DNA of 64,000 bases from NCBI GenBank assembly GCA_026413225.1, contig CM048560.1, positions 16,200,001 to 16,264,000 on the forward strand. The letters run 5' to 3'. Shown piece by piece: positions 12,401-22,700 of the stretch (position 1 is the stretch's first letter; each line of letters starts with the position of its first letter). The DNA is from Otis tarda (Eukaryota; Chordata; Aves; Otidiformes; Otididae). The notes beneath the pieces were generated by a model, which saw only the letters and a program-made list of their open reading frames with translations, was not told the origin of the DNA and did no database searches. The position numbers were made by a program, and so were the translations under genes.

Positions 12401-12690
12401 ATGATCTTGCATCAGAAAAATCTCTTTTAAACTAACATTAATTCACAAGTCCAGTAATAATTTACATATTAATACTCCAATTCCAAAATGATTCTTACAG
12501 GAAGATTCAGTGCTGCTGCATCCACAGGCTGATGAAACGGCCAGGAAAAGTTGTGTCTCCACATGGCTTTCATGACCACCCTCTGTAAGTACTGAAGTTG
12601 GTTTGTTTGACAACCACTGTTTTTGTTATTTATATATTCTGGTGGAGGAGGGTTAATAATAACACAATGGTGTTGGCTTTGAACAGACAT
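352..12690 (-). CDS. BRDT: BRDT, BET-family bromodomain protein (eleven coding exons, C-terminus off the left edge)
   Basis: Joined exons (transcription order): 12690-12499, 10346-10209, 9477-9348, 7163-6991, 5873-5511, 4485-4357, 4186-3998, 2743-2565, 2486-2194, 2082-1969, 483-352. They total 2,032 nt, about 677 residues, in frame throughout with GT-AG borders. Domains: bromodomain 1 about residues 30-137 (W50-P51-F52, Y66/Y67, N109); bromodomain 2 about 278-384 (W302-P-F, N361); Lys-rich segment about 455-505; ET domain about 519-595; Ser-rich SEED-like tract about 639-675. BET proteins bind acetylated histone tails in the nucleus; BRDT is known for chromatin remodelling and transcription in spermatogenesis. 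BRDT rather than BRD2/3/4 is supported by the N-terminus (MSVQ... then INPPPPEYI), by [11 protein letters not shown] before bromodomain 2, and by divergence from TGFBR3. The P-TEFb-binding C-terminal motif is not in the window. Bromodomain 2 has an unusual ZA loop (see findings). Confidence 0.95.
1969..2082 (-). CDS. BRDT: BRDT exon, Lys/Glu-rich segment after the ET domain
   Basis: This exon was found by direct reading of the minus strand. 114 nt, phase 1 at both ends, residues 596-633 plus one base. It encodes [20 protein letters not shown], matching the BET segment downstream of ET. Acceptor catgcag. I chose the donor gtaata at 1968 because it gives the only phase that joins the next exon; gtgtaa one codon earlier does not fit. 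Confidence 0.9.
2194..2486 (-). CDS. BRDT: BRDT exon, ET (extra-terminal) domain
   Basis: 293 nt, residues about 498-595 with split codons at both ends. It contains [20 protein letters not shown] and then [10 protein letters not shown] and [18 protein letters not shown], the complete ET domain. In BET proteins this domain binds short Lys-rich motifs in chromatin regulators. All segments that are strongly conserved in BET paralogues are intact. Acceptor cttgcag, donor gtatgt. Confidence 0.96.
2565..2743 (-). CDS. BRDT: BRDT exon, LKAVHQQL motif and Lys-rich basic segment
   Basis: This exon was found by direct reading of the minus strand. 179 nt, phase 0 to phase 2, residues 439-497 plus two bases. 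It begins [20 protein letters not shown] and continues as a very Lys-rich stretch, likely nuclear-localising and nucleic-acid-binding (inference). Acceptor tttatag, donor gtaagt. Confidence 0.93.
3998..4186 (-). CDS. BRDT: BRDT exon, end of bromodomain 2, acidic segment, coiled-coil start
   Basis: 189 nt, phase 0 at both ends, residues 376-438. It starts [14 protein letters not shown], runs through an acidic/Ser-rich segment, and ends LAKLQEQ, the start of the [15 protein letters not shown] motif completed in the next exon. Acceptor cttcag, donor gtaagc. Confidence 0.95.
4357..4485 (-). CDS. BRDT: BRDT exon, second half of bromodomain 2
   Basis: 129 nt, phase 0 at both ends, residues 333-375. 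It begins [10 protein letters not shown], contains [20 protein letters not shown] and ends MARKLQ. Asn361, the acetyl-lysine-contacting position, is present. Acceptor ttctag, donor gtgagt. Confidence 0.95.
5511..5873 (-). CDS. BRDT: BRDT exon, linker and first half of bromodomain 2
   Basis: 363 nt, phase 0 at both ends, residues 212-332. It opens [14 protein letters not shown], a stretch diagnostic of BRDT. It contains [15 protein letters not shown] (helix Z) and [11 protein letters not shown] (WPF shelf at 302-304). The ZA loop reads [20 protein letters not shown], so Asn318-Gln319 sit where BET bromodomains have two aromatic residues (usually Tyr-Tyr or Tyr-His), and PMDL has become PTDL. 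There is no frameshift or stop. Acceptor ttcctag, donor gtaagt. Confidence 0.94.
6991..7163 (-). CDS. BRDT: BRDT exon, linker between bromodomains
   Basis: 173 nt, joining in phase with both neighbours. It encodes about residues 154-211, a low-complexity Gln/Pro/Ala/Thr linker with no domain, ending [10 protein letters not shown]. Acceptor aaccag with a weak pyrimidine tract next to an AT-rich repeat; donor gtaagt. The identity of this exon rests on frame, position and splice sites more than on sequence conservation, as expected for this fast-evolving linker. Confidence 0.85.
7170..7240. repeat. AT-rich imperfect tandem repeat
   Basis: Two imperfect copies of a block reading TTTTAAAACAGAAAG followed by T/C-TTTAAAATT, separated by an AAATTTAAGATTT spacer. 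It directly abuts the acceptor of the BRDT exon ending at 7163 and so occupies the place of its pyrimidine tract. Confidence 0.7.
9348..9477 (-). CDS. BRDT: BRDT exon, bromodomain 1 C-terminal helix and linker
   Basis: 130 nt, phase 0 to phase 1, residues 111-153 plus one base. It starts [18 protein letters not shown], the typical BET helix C of bromodomain 1, and ends in a basic [10 protein letters not shown] run. Acceptor ttttgcag, donor gtaagg. Confidence 0.95.
10209..10346 (-). CDS. BRDT: BRDT exon, bromodomain 1 ZA loop to BC loop
   Basis: 138 nt, phase 0 at both ends, encoding residues 65-110. It begins [20 protein letters not shown] and ends NCYIYNK. It carries the conserved ZA-loop tyrosines (66, 67), PMDL, and the acetyl-lysine-anchoring Asn109. 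Acceptor ccacag, donor gtatgc. Confidence 0.95.
11595..11622 (+). repeat. G-rich tract with G-quadruplex pattern
   Basis: Four G runs (7, 6, 4 and 5) with loops AGA, T and CA. This fits the intramolecular quadruplex pattern on the plus strand, inside a BRDT intron. The BRDT transcript carries the C-rich complement. Confidence 0.7.
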
Positions 12691-12734
12691 CTTTAGCAAG
12701 TTTGTTTATCCACTTGTTCAAAGATACATCTAAT
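12499..12734 (-). CDS. BRDT: BRDT start-codon exon (bromodomain 1, N-terminal part)
   Basis: The acceptor is a long T tract followed by CACAG, ending at 12735. There are 44 nt of 5' UTR, then ATG at 12690-12688, and the exon ends before gtaaga at 12498. The start is favoured because an in-frame TAA lies 18 nt upstream (12708-12706) and the N-terminus matches BRDT (INPPPPEYI at residues 12-20). It encodes residues 1-64, including helix Z and the WPF shelf (50-52). A three-codon upstream ORF (ATG at 12729, TGA ending at 12718) lies in the 5' UTR. The splice acceptor implies at least one further non-coding 5' exon. Confidence 0.93.
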
Positions 12735-15700
12735 CTGTGAAAAAAAAAAAAAGAAAAAGAAATAGTATTCAGTGAAGGTATCTAGATTTAAAGCTGTTTA
12801 CACGTTCACTTTGTTTGTGGAGTGTCAATACTGTAGTCATAGGCATACTTTCATGGCTTAACTAAGACAGTTGTTTTACAGTGCAGAAGTGTATGTGCTG
12901 GACCACTAGAAGTCAGTTCTTTAGGTTATAAACAACTATATTTGTAAAGGGTTGAAGAGGAGGCACATTGAGATCTGTAAGATTTCCCTAGAAATAAGCT
13001 TCCTCACCATGGTTCATCCATCAAAGTCTAGGAGTACATTCTCTGCCTCCCCTCTTCTGCAGATGGAGTCCTGTAGAAGAGGTTTAACCTAAGCAGCAGC
13101 ATTACAGCACGCACTGCAGGCCTCGCTTAGCACACAGCAATAGCTAGGTGTTACCTTCCTCATGCATCGCAGCCAAGTCATCAACACAAGTCCTACAACT
13201 GCCAATAAAACGTTTTAGCGTAAGTGTATTCTGAAACAGTGCTTTTCAAGTTTGTGTATGTTCACAGCAGTATTTTCTGCCACTGTATCAGCTTTGTTAT
13301 ATACCAGAGGATTATAAAAGGTTCATTCCCATGCCAAACAGTTTTGGATCACTTAAAGAATACTGCGAGGAGCAAGCATGGTAATTTGTCTTTAGCCAGT
13401 GCAGTGTTGCTGCGCTAGAGCAGAACGTGCAGGTACTTAAGAATGGCAGAGGCTGTGTTTGCTCATCATGAAGTTACACTCTATCAAGGATCTCACTTTC
13501 CCCACTAAGACAAAAAAGTGCCAGATTTTCTCATTCTAATGTTTACACTGGTTTACCAATGTAATGGTTTCTTTTTGTGCATTTGTTTGATCAAGCATCA
13601 CTTATTCCATTCTCAATTTATCTGCTTCCTGCTAAGAAAATCTAATAGCCTGCCTTTCATCATGGTGTGAAGTATTTCACAAGTTTCAGAAAAAGTAATA
13701 AGCAGCTAGATAGCTACTGTTAGCACACTGCTAGAACAGTATCTGTGCCCCACTCTTACAACTGTAACGTCCCATCAGACATTACATATCACACATCTTA
13801 AGTTTTCATCTTTGTTCTTTATTCCAGTATTCAAAAGCATGCCTCTTCTCAAACAGCTCTTGAAACTAAAGAGCTGTTCTGATTTCTCCCCCATGTGTTC
13901 AGTTTAGTCATTTACAGAATGCAGATGTCTTTCACTGAACAGCACTGCCATCAAGATAAGAGCTTTCTTTTTTTCTTAAATAAGGAAAACTTATCAAACC
14001 TGAGTTGTTAATAGCAGGAACAGTTCTGGGCTATAAGCCAGCATACCTACATAGACACTACATCAGTAATAAGTTTAGTACAAGATCAGATTGGTTTGAG
14101 GTCCACAGGCTTAAAGAAAAGTAAAGCATGTGTCAAAACTACTGCTACTTTTCGTAATACTGATTTCAGTTGAAAGAACAATTTAAATTGTTTAGGCATG
14201 AAATTTTAGTTTCAAGTCATAAATAATAAGCTGTGTTAATTTTAAACTGGAGAATTATCATCCTCTGTCACTTGTCTTCTGCCAAGACCAAATCTAGCAC
14301 TTACTCTAAAGTAAATTTCAAAAACCCAAGGGGAACCTAGTTTTCCTGGAATAAAGTATTCAACTGCCAGGGTACAGTATGTGCAAAACAGCTTGCACTC
14401 TACAAACAGAGAAGACAGCACAGTAAAGCACAAGGCAGACTAACTCTGAAGTTAGGCATTTCTCTGCTGCCTGCTTTAGCAAAGCTAGTTAATGCAGTGG
14501 TAGGTACTGAAGGGTGCTGCACTAGGGGACTTCGTCTCCTAATTCAGAAGTGACTTCACAATCTATTTCCCACCCCCAACCCCTTGTTTCTACTCTTTCC
14601 TTCCAGAAGGGCTTAGAAACACTATACTTCACAATATCTCCTCTTAAAATACTGAAGTCCTAGCTACCTCCTTCCAGAAAAGTCAGCAGTTTAAAACTAC
14701 TAGCCATATATCATTTTGGTCTCAGGTGCTGAGGCACTAACAATATAGCACAAAACGTGTTGCAGTTTTGTGGTTGTCAGCCTTGCAGCAAGTCAGTCCT
14801 TTTCTCCTAGGGAGAGGCTAGTATCAGACTAACCTGCTCTTTTTGACCCTCATTCTGTACTTTCAGCTGGAGATGCGTGTAGCTACCCAGAGGGAACCCA
14901 GCCAGCTGGGCTGTTAAGAACAATCTTACTGGCACTGTCCTTCCAGTCAGTGCAGAGCCCTGCCTGCCTCCTGGCACAAGCCAGTGGCAAGGTCACCGGA
15001 CGCCTTCTGTTGATGCAGTACCACAGTTAAGGCATCCATATCGCTCTCCCTCTGTGCGAGCAACATCCATTTGTTTTCTACAGTTTGCTGCATGCATTCT
15101 AGAGTTTGCTTGCCTTTGAAAAGGGCAACCCTTGCCTAATATGAAAAGTGAATGCAAATGTAATTTTTATTTCTAAGTACACAATCTCAGGCTTTGCATG
15201 TCTTTTATTCAGATAGAAACACACAAGCAGGTAGCAGTATCCAAAACAAGAAAGGATCAGAATTTAATAGAAAGATTTATGCTGAACTTAGATTCTGGAA
15301 TGCCAAGTAAATTCCAAATACTGAGTTGACTTGTTGTCTAGCAAGAGGGAGGAAAGGAAGGAAGAAAGCACAAAGATGAAGGGAATAACAGCTGCAAAAG
15401 CTGCAGTTTCCTCATCCTTTTCAGCACTAGGGACATACAGAGATTCTATAACAACACACACAAATGACTAAGTGGCATCCTCCATTCTCTCCGCTCCAAT
15501 ATGTTTCATATTTAAAGGAATATACACTCCCATTCTCAAACAATATGTAGCTGCATCCAGTCCCAAGAGCATTTGCTTTGAATATAAATAATTTCTACTA
15601 TTTGGCATTTATTGCACAAGCAAGAGTTTACAACAGAAGTTAAAACAAGCCAAAAGAGCTGAAAAACTTAAGTTGAACTCCATATATATTACACATTAGA

Positions 15701-18700
15701 TAAGAAAAGTGCATGTAGTTTGCACCACCAGACATCATGCTAAATGCTAACCTTTTCACCTGTGTGTGTGTGTATATATATTTCTCAGAATGGAAAAAAA
15801 ATGTAGACACATACATGATCTGCCTCTCCTATAACTGGTCAGTATTAGAAGATCCTGGAAAAGGTCTGTGGCAGTTTTAAGAACCCCATAACTCAGCCAA
15901 GTCCATTTTCCACTGTTTTTATCTATTAGGCCGCGCTATCATTTTTCCCTGATGTTTTCTGCCAAAAGACTCATTTTGTGATGTAAAGTGCAAATTGCTC
16001 ACCTTCCCCATGTGAAGCACAGAGGCTAGAAATTGAAGACAGGAAGAGAAAGACTACAGTTTGAACTTAAAAAAATCCCATAATAAAAAGCAGGTATATA
16101 ACATCAGTACTGAAATAAGAATATAAAATAACATCTAATTTCTCAAATATTTTATAAGTTAGCACAGTAGAGTCTTAAAAACAACTCAAACATGGCACCA
16201 AGAGTGCCCAAGAAGACCAGGAAATTGAAGTTTTGTGTACCTAACAGTGTCCTGGGCCTAGATTTTAAAACCTTTATTTATGCTGTGGAAACAAACATCC
16301 AAGCCAACAAAAGAGGCAAGACTGCATCTTCAAAAGGACAGAAAAGGGTTTATGTTTTGATCAATCCCTCTTTTACTACCCGCTGTACCCACTGCCCAAC
16401 ACTTCTCCCTAGCCACATAGCACTCTTCTCTAGCTTAAAATAAAATCCAAGCTTGTATACTGAAGCAAAAGTGTGATCAGATTCCAGACAGCTAGATTGT
16501 TTGATGTTTTTCAAACCACCCCTTCCCAGCCTCATGCATCCTTGAACTGCTGAGGCAGGTCCCAAAGGTCAAGCAGTCTCAAAAGAGAAGCCTTGAGTGT
16601 TTCTTTAAAACCCAATTTGAAGTTTTTAGCTAACCTGACAGAGGTATGTTTTTTAGTTTAAAAGTAAAAAGCAAATAGCTCACATGAATAACATCATTAG
16701 GTAAGTCAAGGCTTTATGCAAAATATCACATCTTATGATAACCAATTTTTTCAAAACAGAAAACATTATTTACTATCACTGATAGCTCTCTAAAAGCAGG
16801 CATTAGTTAGCTTACAGAAAAGGTGGCTATTTACCCTTGTTTTAGCTCAGCATTATAGCTACTGACATAGAACCTGTATATGCCTTCCTACTAGTCAGGA
16901 ACAGGAGCTCAGAGAAATATTAGCGTACCACATACAGAACAGAAGCATAGAGTCTGCCAGACTCTACATACTAAAACCATTTCATCCTTCAAAGCTTTTA
17001 AAACAGATTTTGTTTACCTGATAGTCAATTATCACATAGAAATTTTACAAACCATATTGAACACCCTCCCCGGGCTGATCTATTAAGGCCACTTAAAATA
17101 GAGCACAGCCTTCTTACTCCAAGTAGCACAATTTCTTCTTTCAGAAGGACAGCTATCTCCTTACAGATATCCATAAAACAACATTTCATTATTTTTAGGA
17201 TCTCACCTGGGATACATGAAACAAACATCAGTTGTAGAGACAGGCCATGTAAATATTAGATCCTGAGAAACCACTGACTTACAGCTGCTACGATGAACAG
17301 CCAGCCTTGCTGGCCTTAGGCAATTCAAAACTTAACATCCACCCTTAGAGCAGACCAACCATCTTTTTTACCTTAGTTTTCAGAAAAACCACAACCCCTT
17401 TCCTTCCTACTTAAGAGGTGAAGGAAGGACAGAGCTTTAGAAGAAAGCCAGAGAAGTCTTTATAATCTACTCACTCCCTTGTTTTTCTCCCTAGCACACA
17501 CCTGCAACCCTGACTAAAACCTTGGAAAGTTATCAGTGTAAAATAGGAGCAGCTGCTAAGGGCTAAGGCACACCAGGTGGTTATTTATGCTAGGCCTGCT
17601 CACTAGTTAGTTAATAAAGCAAGGTGGAGGGATGCAAAAAGATGAGTGACTCTAGTTAGGTAATTCTTTTTTCCTTAGCTTTAAAGTCTTAAACTTAAAT
17701 ATAATGGAAAGGCTTATGTTTTATCAATTATCCTAAGTCATACTGTGTTATGGCATAAGAGGGATGAGTAAATAGCGTAGCTGGTTAAGGGCTCTGCAAT
17801 ATTCACACTTTCCTTTGCTCTCCAGTTCTGTTACTTAAATTAAAAGCCAAATATATTTAGTGAATGTTGCTGTAGCATAAAAGTGAGGATCAGGTTCTTT
17901 CATAATAAATTTGATTTGTTGTCATTAAAGCTACAAAAACTTGGAATTCAGCCAGGCCAGCTTGTTTTGAATTTTGGCTATTGGCTAAGCTTTTATTTCT
18001 CTTCGTATACCTAAAAATTTCACGCTGGCATGCTGTGGTACAAAAATCAGATTTGTATTTAATATGTTGTTTCATTCAGGTGTGTGTATTAACTTGGGAC
18101 CAAAACCTACTTGGATTCTTATCATGCAAGTGATTAAGCTGCATGCTTTTTTCCTCTCTTCCTCCTTCCCCTGTTTTTTTTTTTTTTTCAGCAAGATGTC
18201 CTGGTCACTAGGCCAACTTTACTTGGACTTCTTTGTTTTCCTGGCAAAAGCATGAAGTACTTGCATAGGATCTAAAATATCTAGGTAGATCTAGCATGTA
18301 TTCTGACTTAAGCAGCCCAATCTGCTAGGAGCATATGGATGAATTTACTGGGGAAAGCAGCAAACAGCTGCTTCCTCTGGCACCTCTACTGAGCTGGGAG
18401 TAGGTAACCTCCTTCTAACCTCCTTAGAAGCATGGAGGTTATCATGCTGTGGCAATGTGGAACAATTTACAACACTGGAGTCTTTGTGAAAAGGACAGTA
18501 ATGTGTTTGGGCCAGAATTAAGTTCTTAAAAATTGATTCTATTCTTTCTTAACATTAAAATACTAAAGTGAAAATGAAAAAGGAAACAAGAAGCGGTATT
18601 TTCATAGATGTCTACTAAAAGAACCCTCTGCTATCCTTTGCTTATAATTTAAGGTGATACAGTGGTTAACAGCTGTCTTTAGTCTTCCTATCTATTGTAC

Positions 18701-19671
18701 TTTTTCTAAAATGCTTGAGTACTTCTCTGGATATGGTGCATAGCTGTTCTTTGAATTGTACCCACCTAGACCTGTTCTGAATAGGATTTCATGACACGAT
18801 GTCTGAGCCACTGTAGCGTTACTCCCTGTTATTAGTTTAAAAACAACCCTTGAGGTGCTGCTGCATATGTTAATAATTCACATTGATATATGCTTACTTC
18901 ATGGTTTTGGCTGTTGCTCTGAGACTGCTGAGTCAGCCTCATAACATGTGAAATGCAAACAAAATTGAAACCTTGTGAATGAAGATTTTTATTTGTTTTA
19001 ATTTATTGGACTTGAATGGTATTTCCCAAAAGTATTCACTTACAGCATGTTAATTTTGTTCTCCCAGTGAGCATTTAAAGCACTGCCTCACACTGCACAC
19101 ATAACTATGCAAGTAACAAATTCTTTAAAAACCGTGGGAAATGGAGTAATAGGGACTGAAGCTCCCCCCAGACCAAATGTGATTACAGAAGTCAGCTCTG
19201 CATCACAGCAAGACATAGAAATTGAAACTGATGACTACTGCTTTAATTTAAAGGCCAAATTTGGCTCTCAGATACCACTGTAAAACTGGAATAACTCTAC
19301 TAACTTCAACAGAGTTGCCTTAGGCTTCCGTCAGGATAAATGAGAGCAAAGTGTCATTGCCCTATGGTATTCATTTAACTCATTATATAATTTTCCCAGT
19401 TATTTATAAAGTTACATTAATCTGAGACGCCATGGCAGAGTACCCATGAAAGTTGTACCTGTACAGTTGTACAGGTCTTTGGCATGTACCAGAAATGGTA
19501 GTGAAAAAATTTATCCATCCCAGAAAGCAACCCTGTTCCTGCTTACTGATGTCTTTCTCACCTATTGTAGTCTCACTTGCTGGAGAAATCTCACACTTCA
19601 TTAACTCAGCCTTCAGCTAGTGTCCAGCCAAGGGACTGTTGCAGAATGATCCCTCAATGGGGCCATATGAC
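12735..19671. other. Spacer upstream of the BRDT start exon, no gene recognised
   Basis: AT-rich, CpG-poor sequence with no recognisable protein-coding exon. It probably includes BRDT 5' intron and perhaps the non-coding first exon, but no CpG island or convincing first-exon donor stood out. A short TG/TA microsatellite lies at about 15760-15782. The open frames of 60-85 codons look random. Confidence 0.6.
19457..19476. repeat. Perfect 9-bp inverted repeat, 2-bp spacer
   Basis: ACCTGTACA, GT, TGTACAGGT. The arms are exactly complementary. It can form a short hairpin or serve as a palindromic site. No function is inferred. Confidence 0.8.
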
Positions 19672-19730
19672 ATCATGGAATCACAGAACAGTTTGGGTTG
19701 GAAGGGACCTTTAAAGGTCATCCAGTCATC
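19672..19730 (-). mobile_element. CR1 LINE 3'-end fragment
   Basis: Reverse complement reads GGATGACCTTTAAAGGTCCC, then a CCAACCC motif and a TTCTGTGATTCCATG tail. This is the conserved 3' UTR end and short 3' repeat of sauropsid CR1. It is a heavily 5'-truncated copy, inserted on the minus strand. Confidence 0.9.
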
Positions 19731-22700
19731 AGATGATGGAGCTGGCAACTACTTATTTCTCTCCCTGAAAATTAATTTCTAAACTGTTTCCTTACAATTG
19801 AGTCAATTATTTCTGACATTCAGCCAGCGAGATGCTCACTCCTTGCTGCTGCTCTCGTGGTCTCCGCCAGCCTGCAGATGAGCAGTCCTCTGCCTTGGTC
19901 TCCCTTCTGGCACTTCATCTTTTCACCCAAAACAAATGTGTTCCTCCAGCTGCTTTGCTCCTGCCTGGCCTTATTCTTCACTGGGTCAGTAAGGGATGTC
20001 TGCTTACTCCTTGGATCTTCTAAGTTCTTTCTTTACCTATATTCCCTTCACTAATTACCTCCTCAAAGTAAACTCTATCTGGTCAGACCTTCATTTGTGA
20101 TGGCCAGCCTACTTCTGTGCTTCCAGAGACCACGCCTGAATGCAGATGTGGAAGCTACTCTGCTTTGAAAGGGAGGGTATCCTGTGAAAGCGCCCATCCG
20201 TTTGTATGCTTAGCATGTAAAGAAGCCCTCAGTTACTAAAAGACTGGTGTGCGGTCTTCCCTATATAGGATCTTAATGCATTATTCTGAAGAGCTCAAGT
20301 ACATATCAGTTCTTTGTCCCATCCCATGACCTTTAGGCATACAGAGACAATGGACAAAAAAATATCACAAACTCCCCTGACACGGAAAAGGGAGCTCTTT
20401 TCATGGAGTGTGAAACTGGCAGAACCAAATTCTCAGCGTGCTTTTTAGAACCAAAGATTGAAATAGGTTGCCAAGGGAAAATGACTAGATTATTCAGTAT
20501 ACTTTCGTACTTCCCAAGATGTTGATACTCCATATCAGCAATAAATTTGTGTAAAGTTTGTGGTTATTAGAACCAACTAGCGTGCAAAGAACAGGAGAAA
20601 CAAAACAGCGTATTGAGTCTGAATTTCACCTTTTTCTTTTCCTTCATGGGATGCCTTCTTGGAATATGTCAGAAAGGGACTTATTCTTTTTTGGAGGTCC
20701 TGTAACGGTGGCGTAAAGCAACAGTACATGATAAAGTCCTATGTTTTTAGCCATAAGTTAGGGATCTAATTTCTATTAGTGTAATTTATAGAAGTTTGGA
20801 CAGAATCTATGGCAATAATTTTCAAGTGCAGCTATGGTGTGGCAGTGCTGCCATCATATGATTGACTCCAGAGAATCTGAGTGCCACTTTCCTGTGTGTT
20901 GAAAGGTTTGGATGCTCCCAGCACTGCCAGTCTCTTCATTATGCTATGCGAGAAACTGAGGGTGGAGAAGATGCATCCGTAGCCTTACCCGCATAGTGAA
21001 TTGGTTTTGTTGAAGTAGTGTTCTTGCACTAGCTCAAGTCTCTGAGAAAAAAAATATTTTTCTGATTTAGTAATGGTTTATTTCAGCATAATTTGAATTT
21101 TTAAACCCTCTTCAATGGTGGCTTTATGCAAGCTGGGTTGGCTCCACATTGCAGCTGGCTAGGAGCATGTGCGTGTTATTAATTATTGTGCCTCAGCTGA
21201 GACCTAAGAACTATTTGAACTGTTCTAGCACAGTTGTAAGCTATTATGTGTTCATACCCTTCATGATCTACGCTAACCCAAAGCAGATCTGACTAAAATG
21301 AATTTCAGCACAATCGCTAGCATTAATAAAATTGTCTCAAAGTTATGCTTGACATGCAAAACCTGAGGTGATGATGGAGGAGTTACATTTCCCAGCTATG
21401 TGCCTGATCCCTCTTTGAGAGATTACTACCCTCATAGCAGAATTGCATTAAATTTATACTTAATGAGCTCTCATCCTTTCCGATCCCAGGTCATTCACCA
21501 GGTACCACTTGGAGATCCTTAACAAACTATCTTGCTATTTATCTCTTTCCTGATTGTGTCCAGTGTCCTACACTGTTGCAATCTTCTACCAGTAGATGTC
21601 AGCTCAGAACTGGTGAAAGTTTATTCTGTTGGTTTCAAGGTAATCAAAATTAGTGGTTCTGTGGCTTTGGTTTTGAATTTTGATATCAGATTGCTTATTC
21701 AGAACATCAGAAAGCATGATGTCACTATTCAGACATTCAGTGTATGACCAGTGTGACATTTGCACAATCTGTGACATTTGTAAAGAGAGAGAGAATTCAG
21801 ACTGAATGAATGTGTGATTGAAAAAAGAAAGCCAGTTATTGTGTTCATAATTAAACTTAAAGGAAAGATTTTTCAAGATCAGACTCTAGTTCCAAATCGA
21901 TATACTTCTAGATTAAGCCGATAAGCCAGGGCAAAGGAACCACTGTGGTGCAGAGGGCGGTGGTAATTTGTGGTAGCCTTTACACTGCCAGAAACAATTA
22001 TTGGAGCACTTGGAGGAGTCTCTGCCCCAGTGAAGTGGTTGCTCCTGAGAGACAATGTGAGGAGGGGATATGCTTGGTCTGTACTGCTCCACTGGGATTT
22101 GAAAAAAAAAATGCTTATTTTCTTAGAATTATAGGTCCATTTGCAGCTTTTAAAAATGTTGCTAGAACGTCATCTGAGAAGCAAAAATGAGACCATTGGT
22201 CTTCAGAGTAGCATGGCACTGTACATACAACCACATGCTGGAACAAGAAGAGGTATATTTCTCTATATGCTGTGGAGACGGGTGCCACAGTGCTGTCTCT
22301 ACTTGCTTTATGGCTCTTTTTTCCCCTTGAAATGCAAAAGGTATGGGGCACGGAGGAGGAGGACACAGACTGAACAGGTGTGTGAATGCTGCAATTCTGT
22401 GCATTTCTGTGAAGGGACTGGGGCTTCCGGATGGGCTGAAGCTGCGTCGTTGTACATGTGTGGGAGAACTAACAGTGGGGCATCCAGGTACTAGACCATG
22501 GGGCTGAATAAGGAGCTTCCTCCCAACTGTCAGGACCCTGAGAACACCAACAGGCTGGGGAGCCCCTTCTTCTCTCCTGGGAGCAGGTTGGGCTGCCTGT
22601 GTTCAAGGCCAGCCCTGATGCAGTGCAGCTGTGTAGCCTTGGATGAGACTGCTCTGAAGAAAGCAGTGTGAGAAGGGGCTCTCAGAGGCCTCCTCGGGAT

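Larger units (their letters stand above)
484..12498 (-). other. BRDT: BRDT introns (ten, between the exons listed)
   Basis: Introns lie at 484-1968, 2083-2193, 2487-2564, 2744-3997, 4187-4356, 4486-5510, 5874-6990, 7164-9347, 9478-10208 and 10347-12498. All start GT and end AG on the minus strand. I recognise no CR1, gene or RNA in them. Notable contents are an AT-rich repeat at 7170-7240 and a G-rich tract at 11595-11622. The short plus- and minus-strand open frames here show no recognisable protein. Confidence 0.85.

Noticed and set aside
12690..12699. BRDT start three codons upstream at a TTG
   Set aside because: TTG is not a normal vertebrate start. The ATG at 12690 matches the BRDT N-terminus, and an in-frame TAA lies at 12708-12706.
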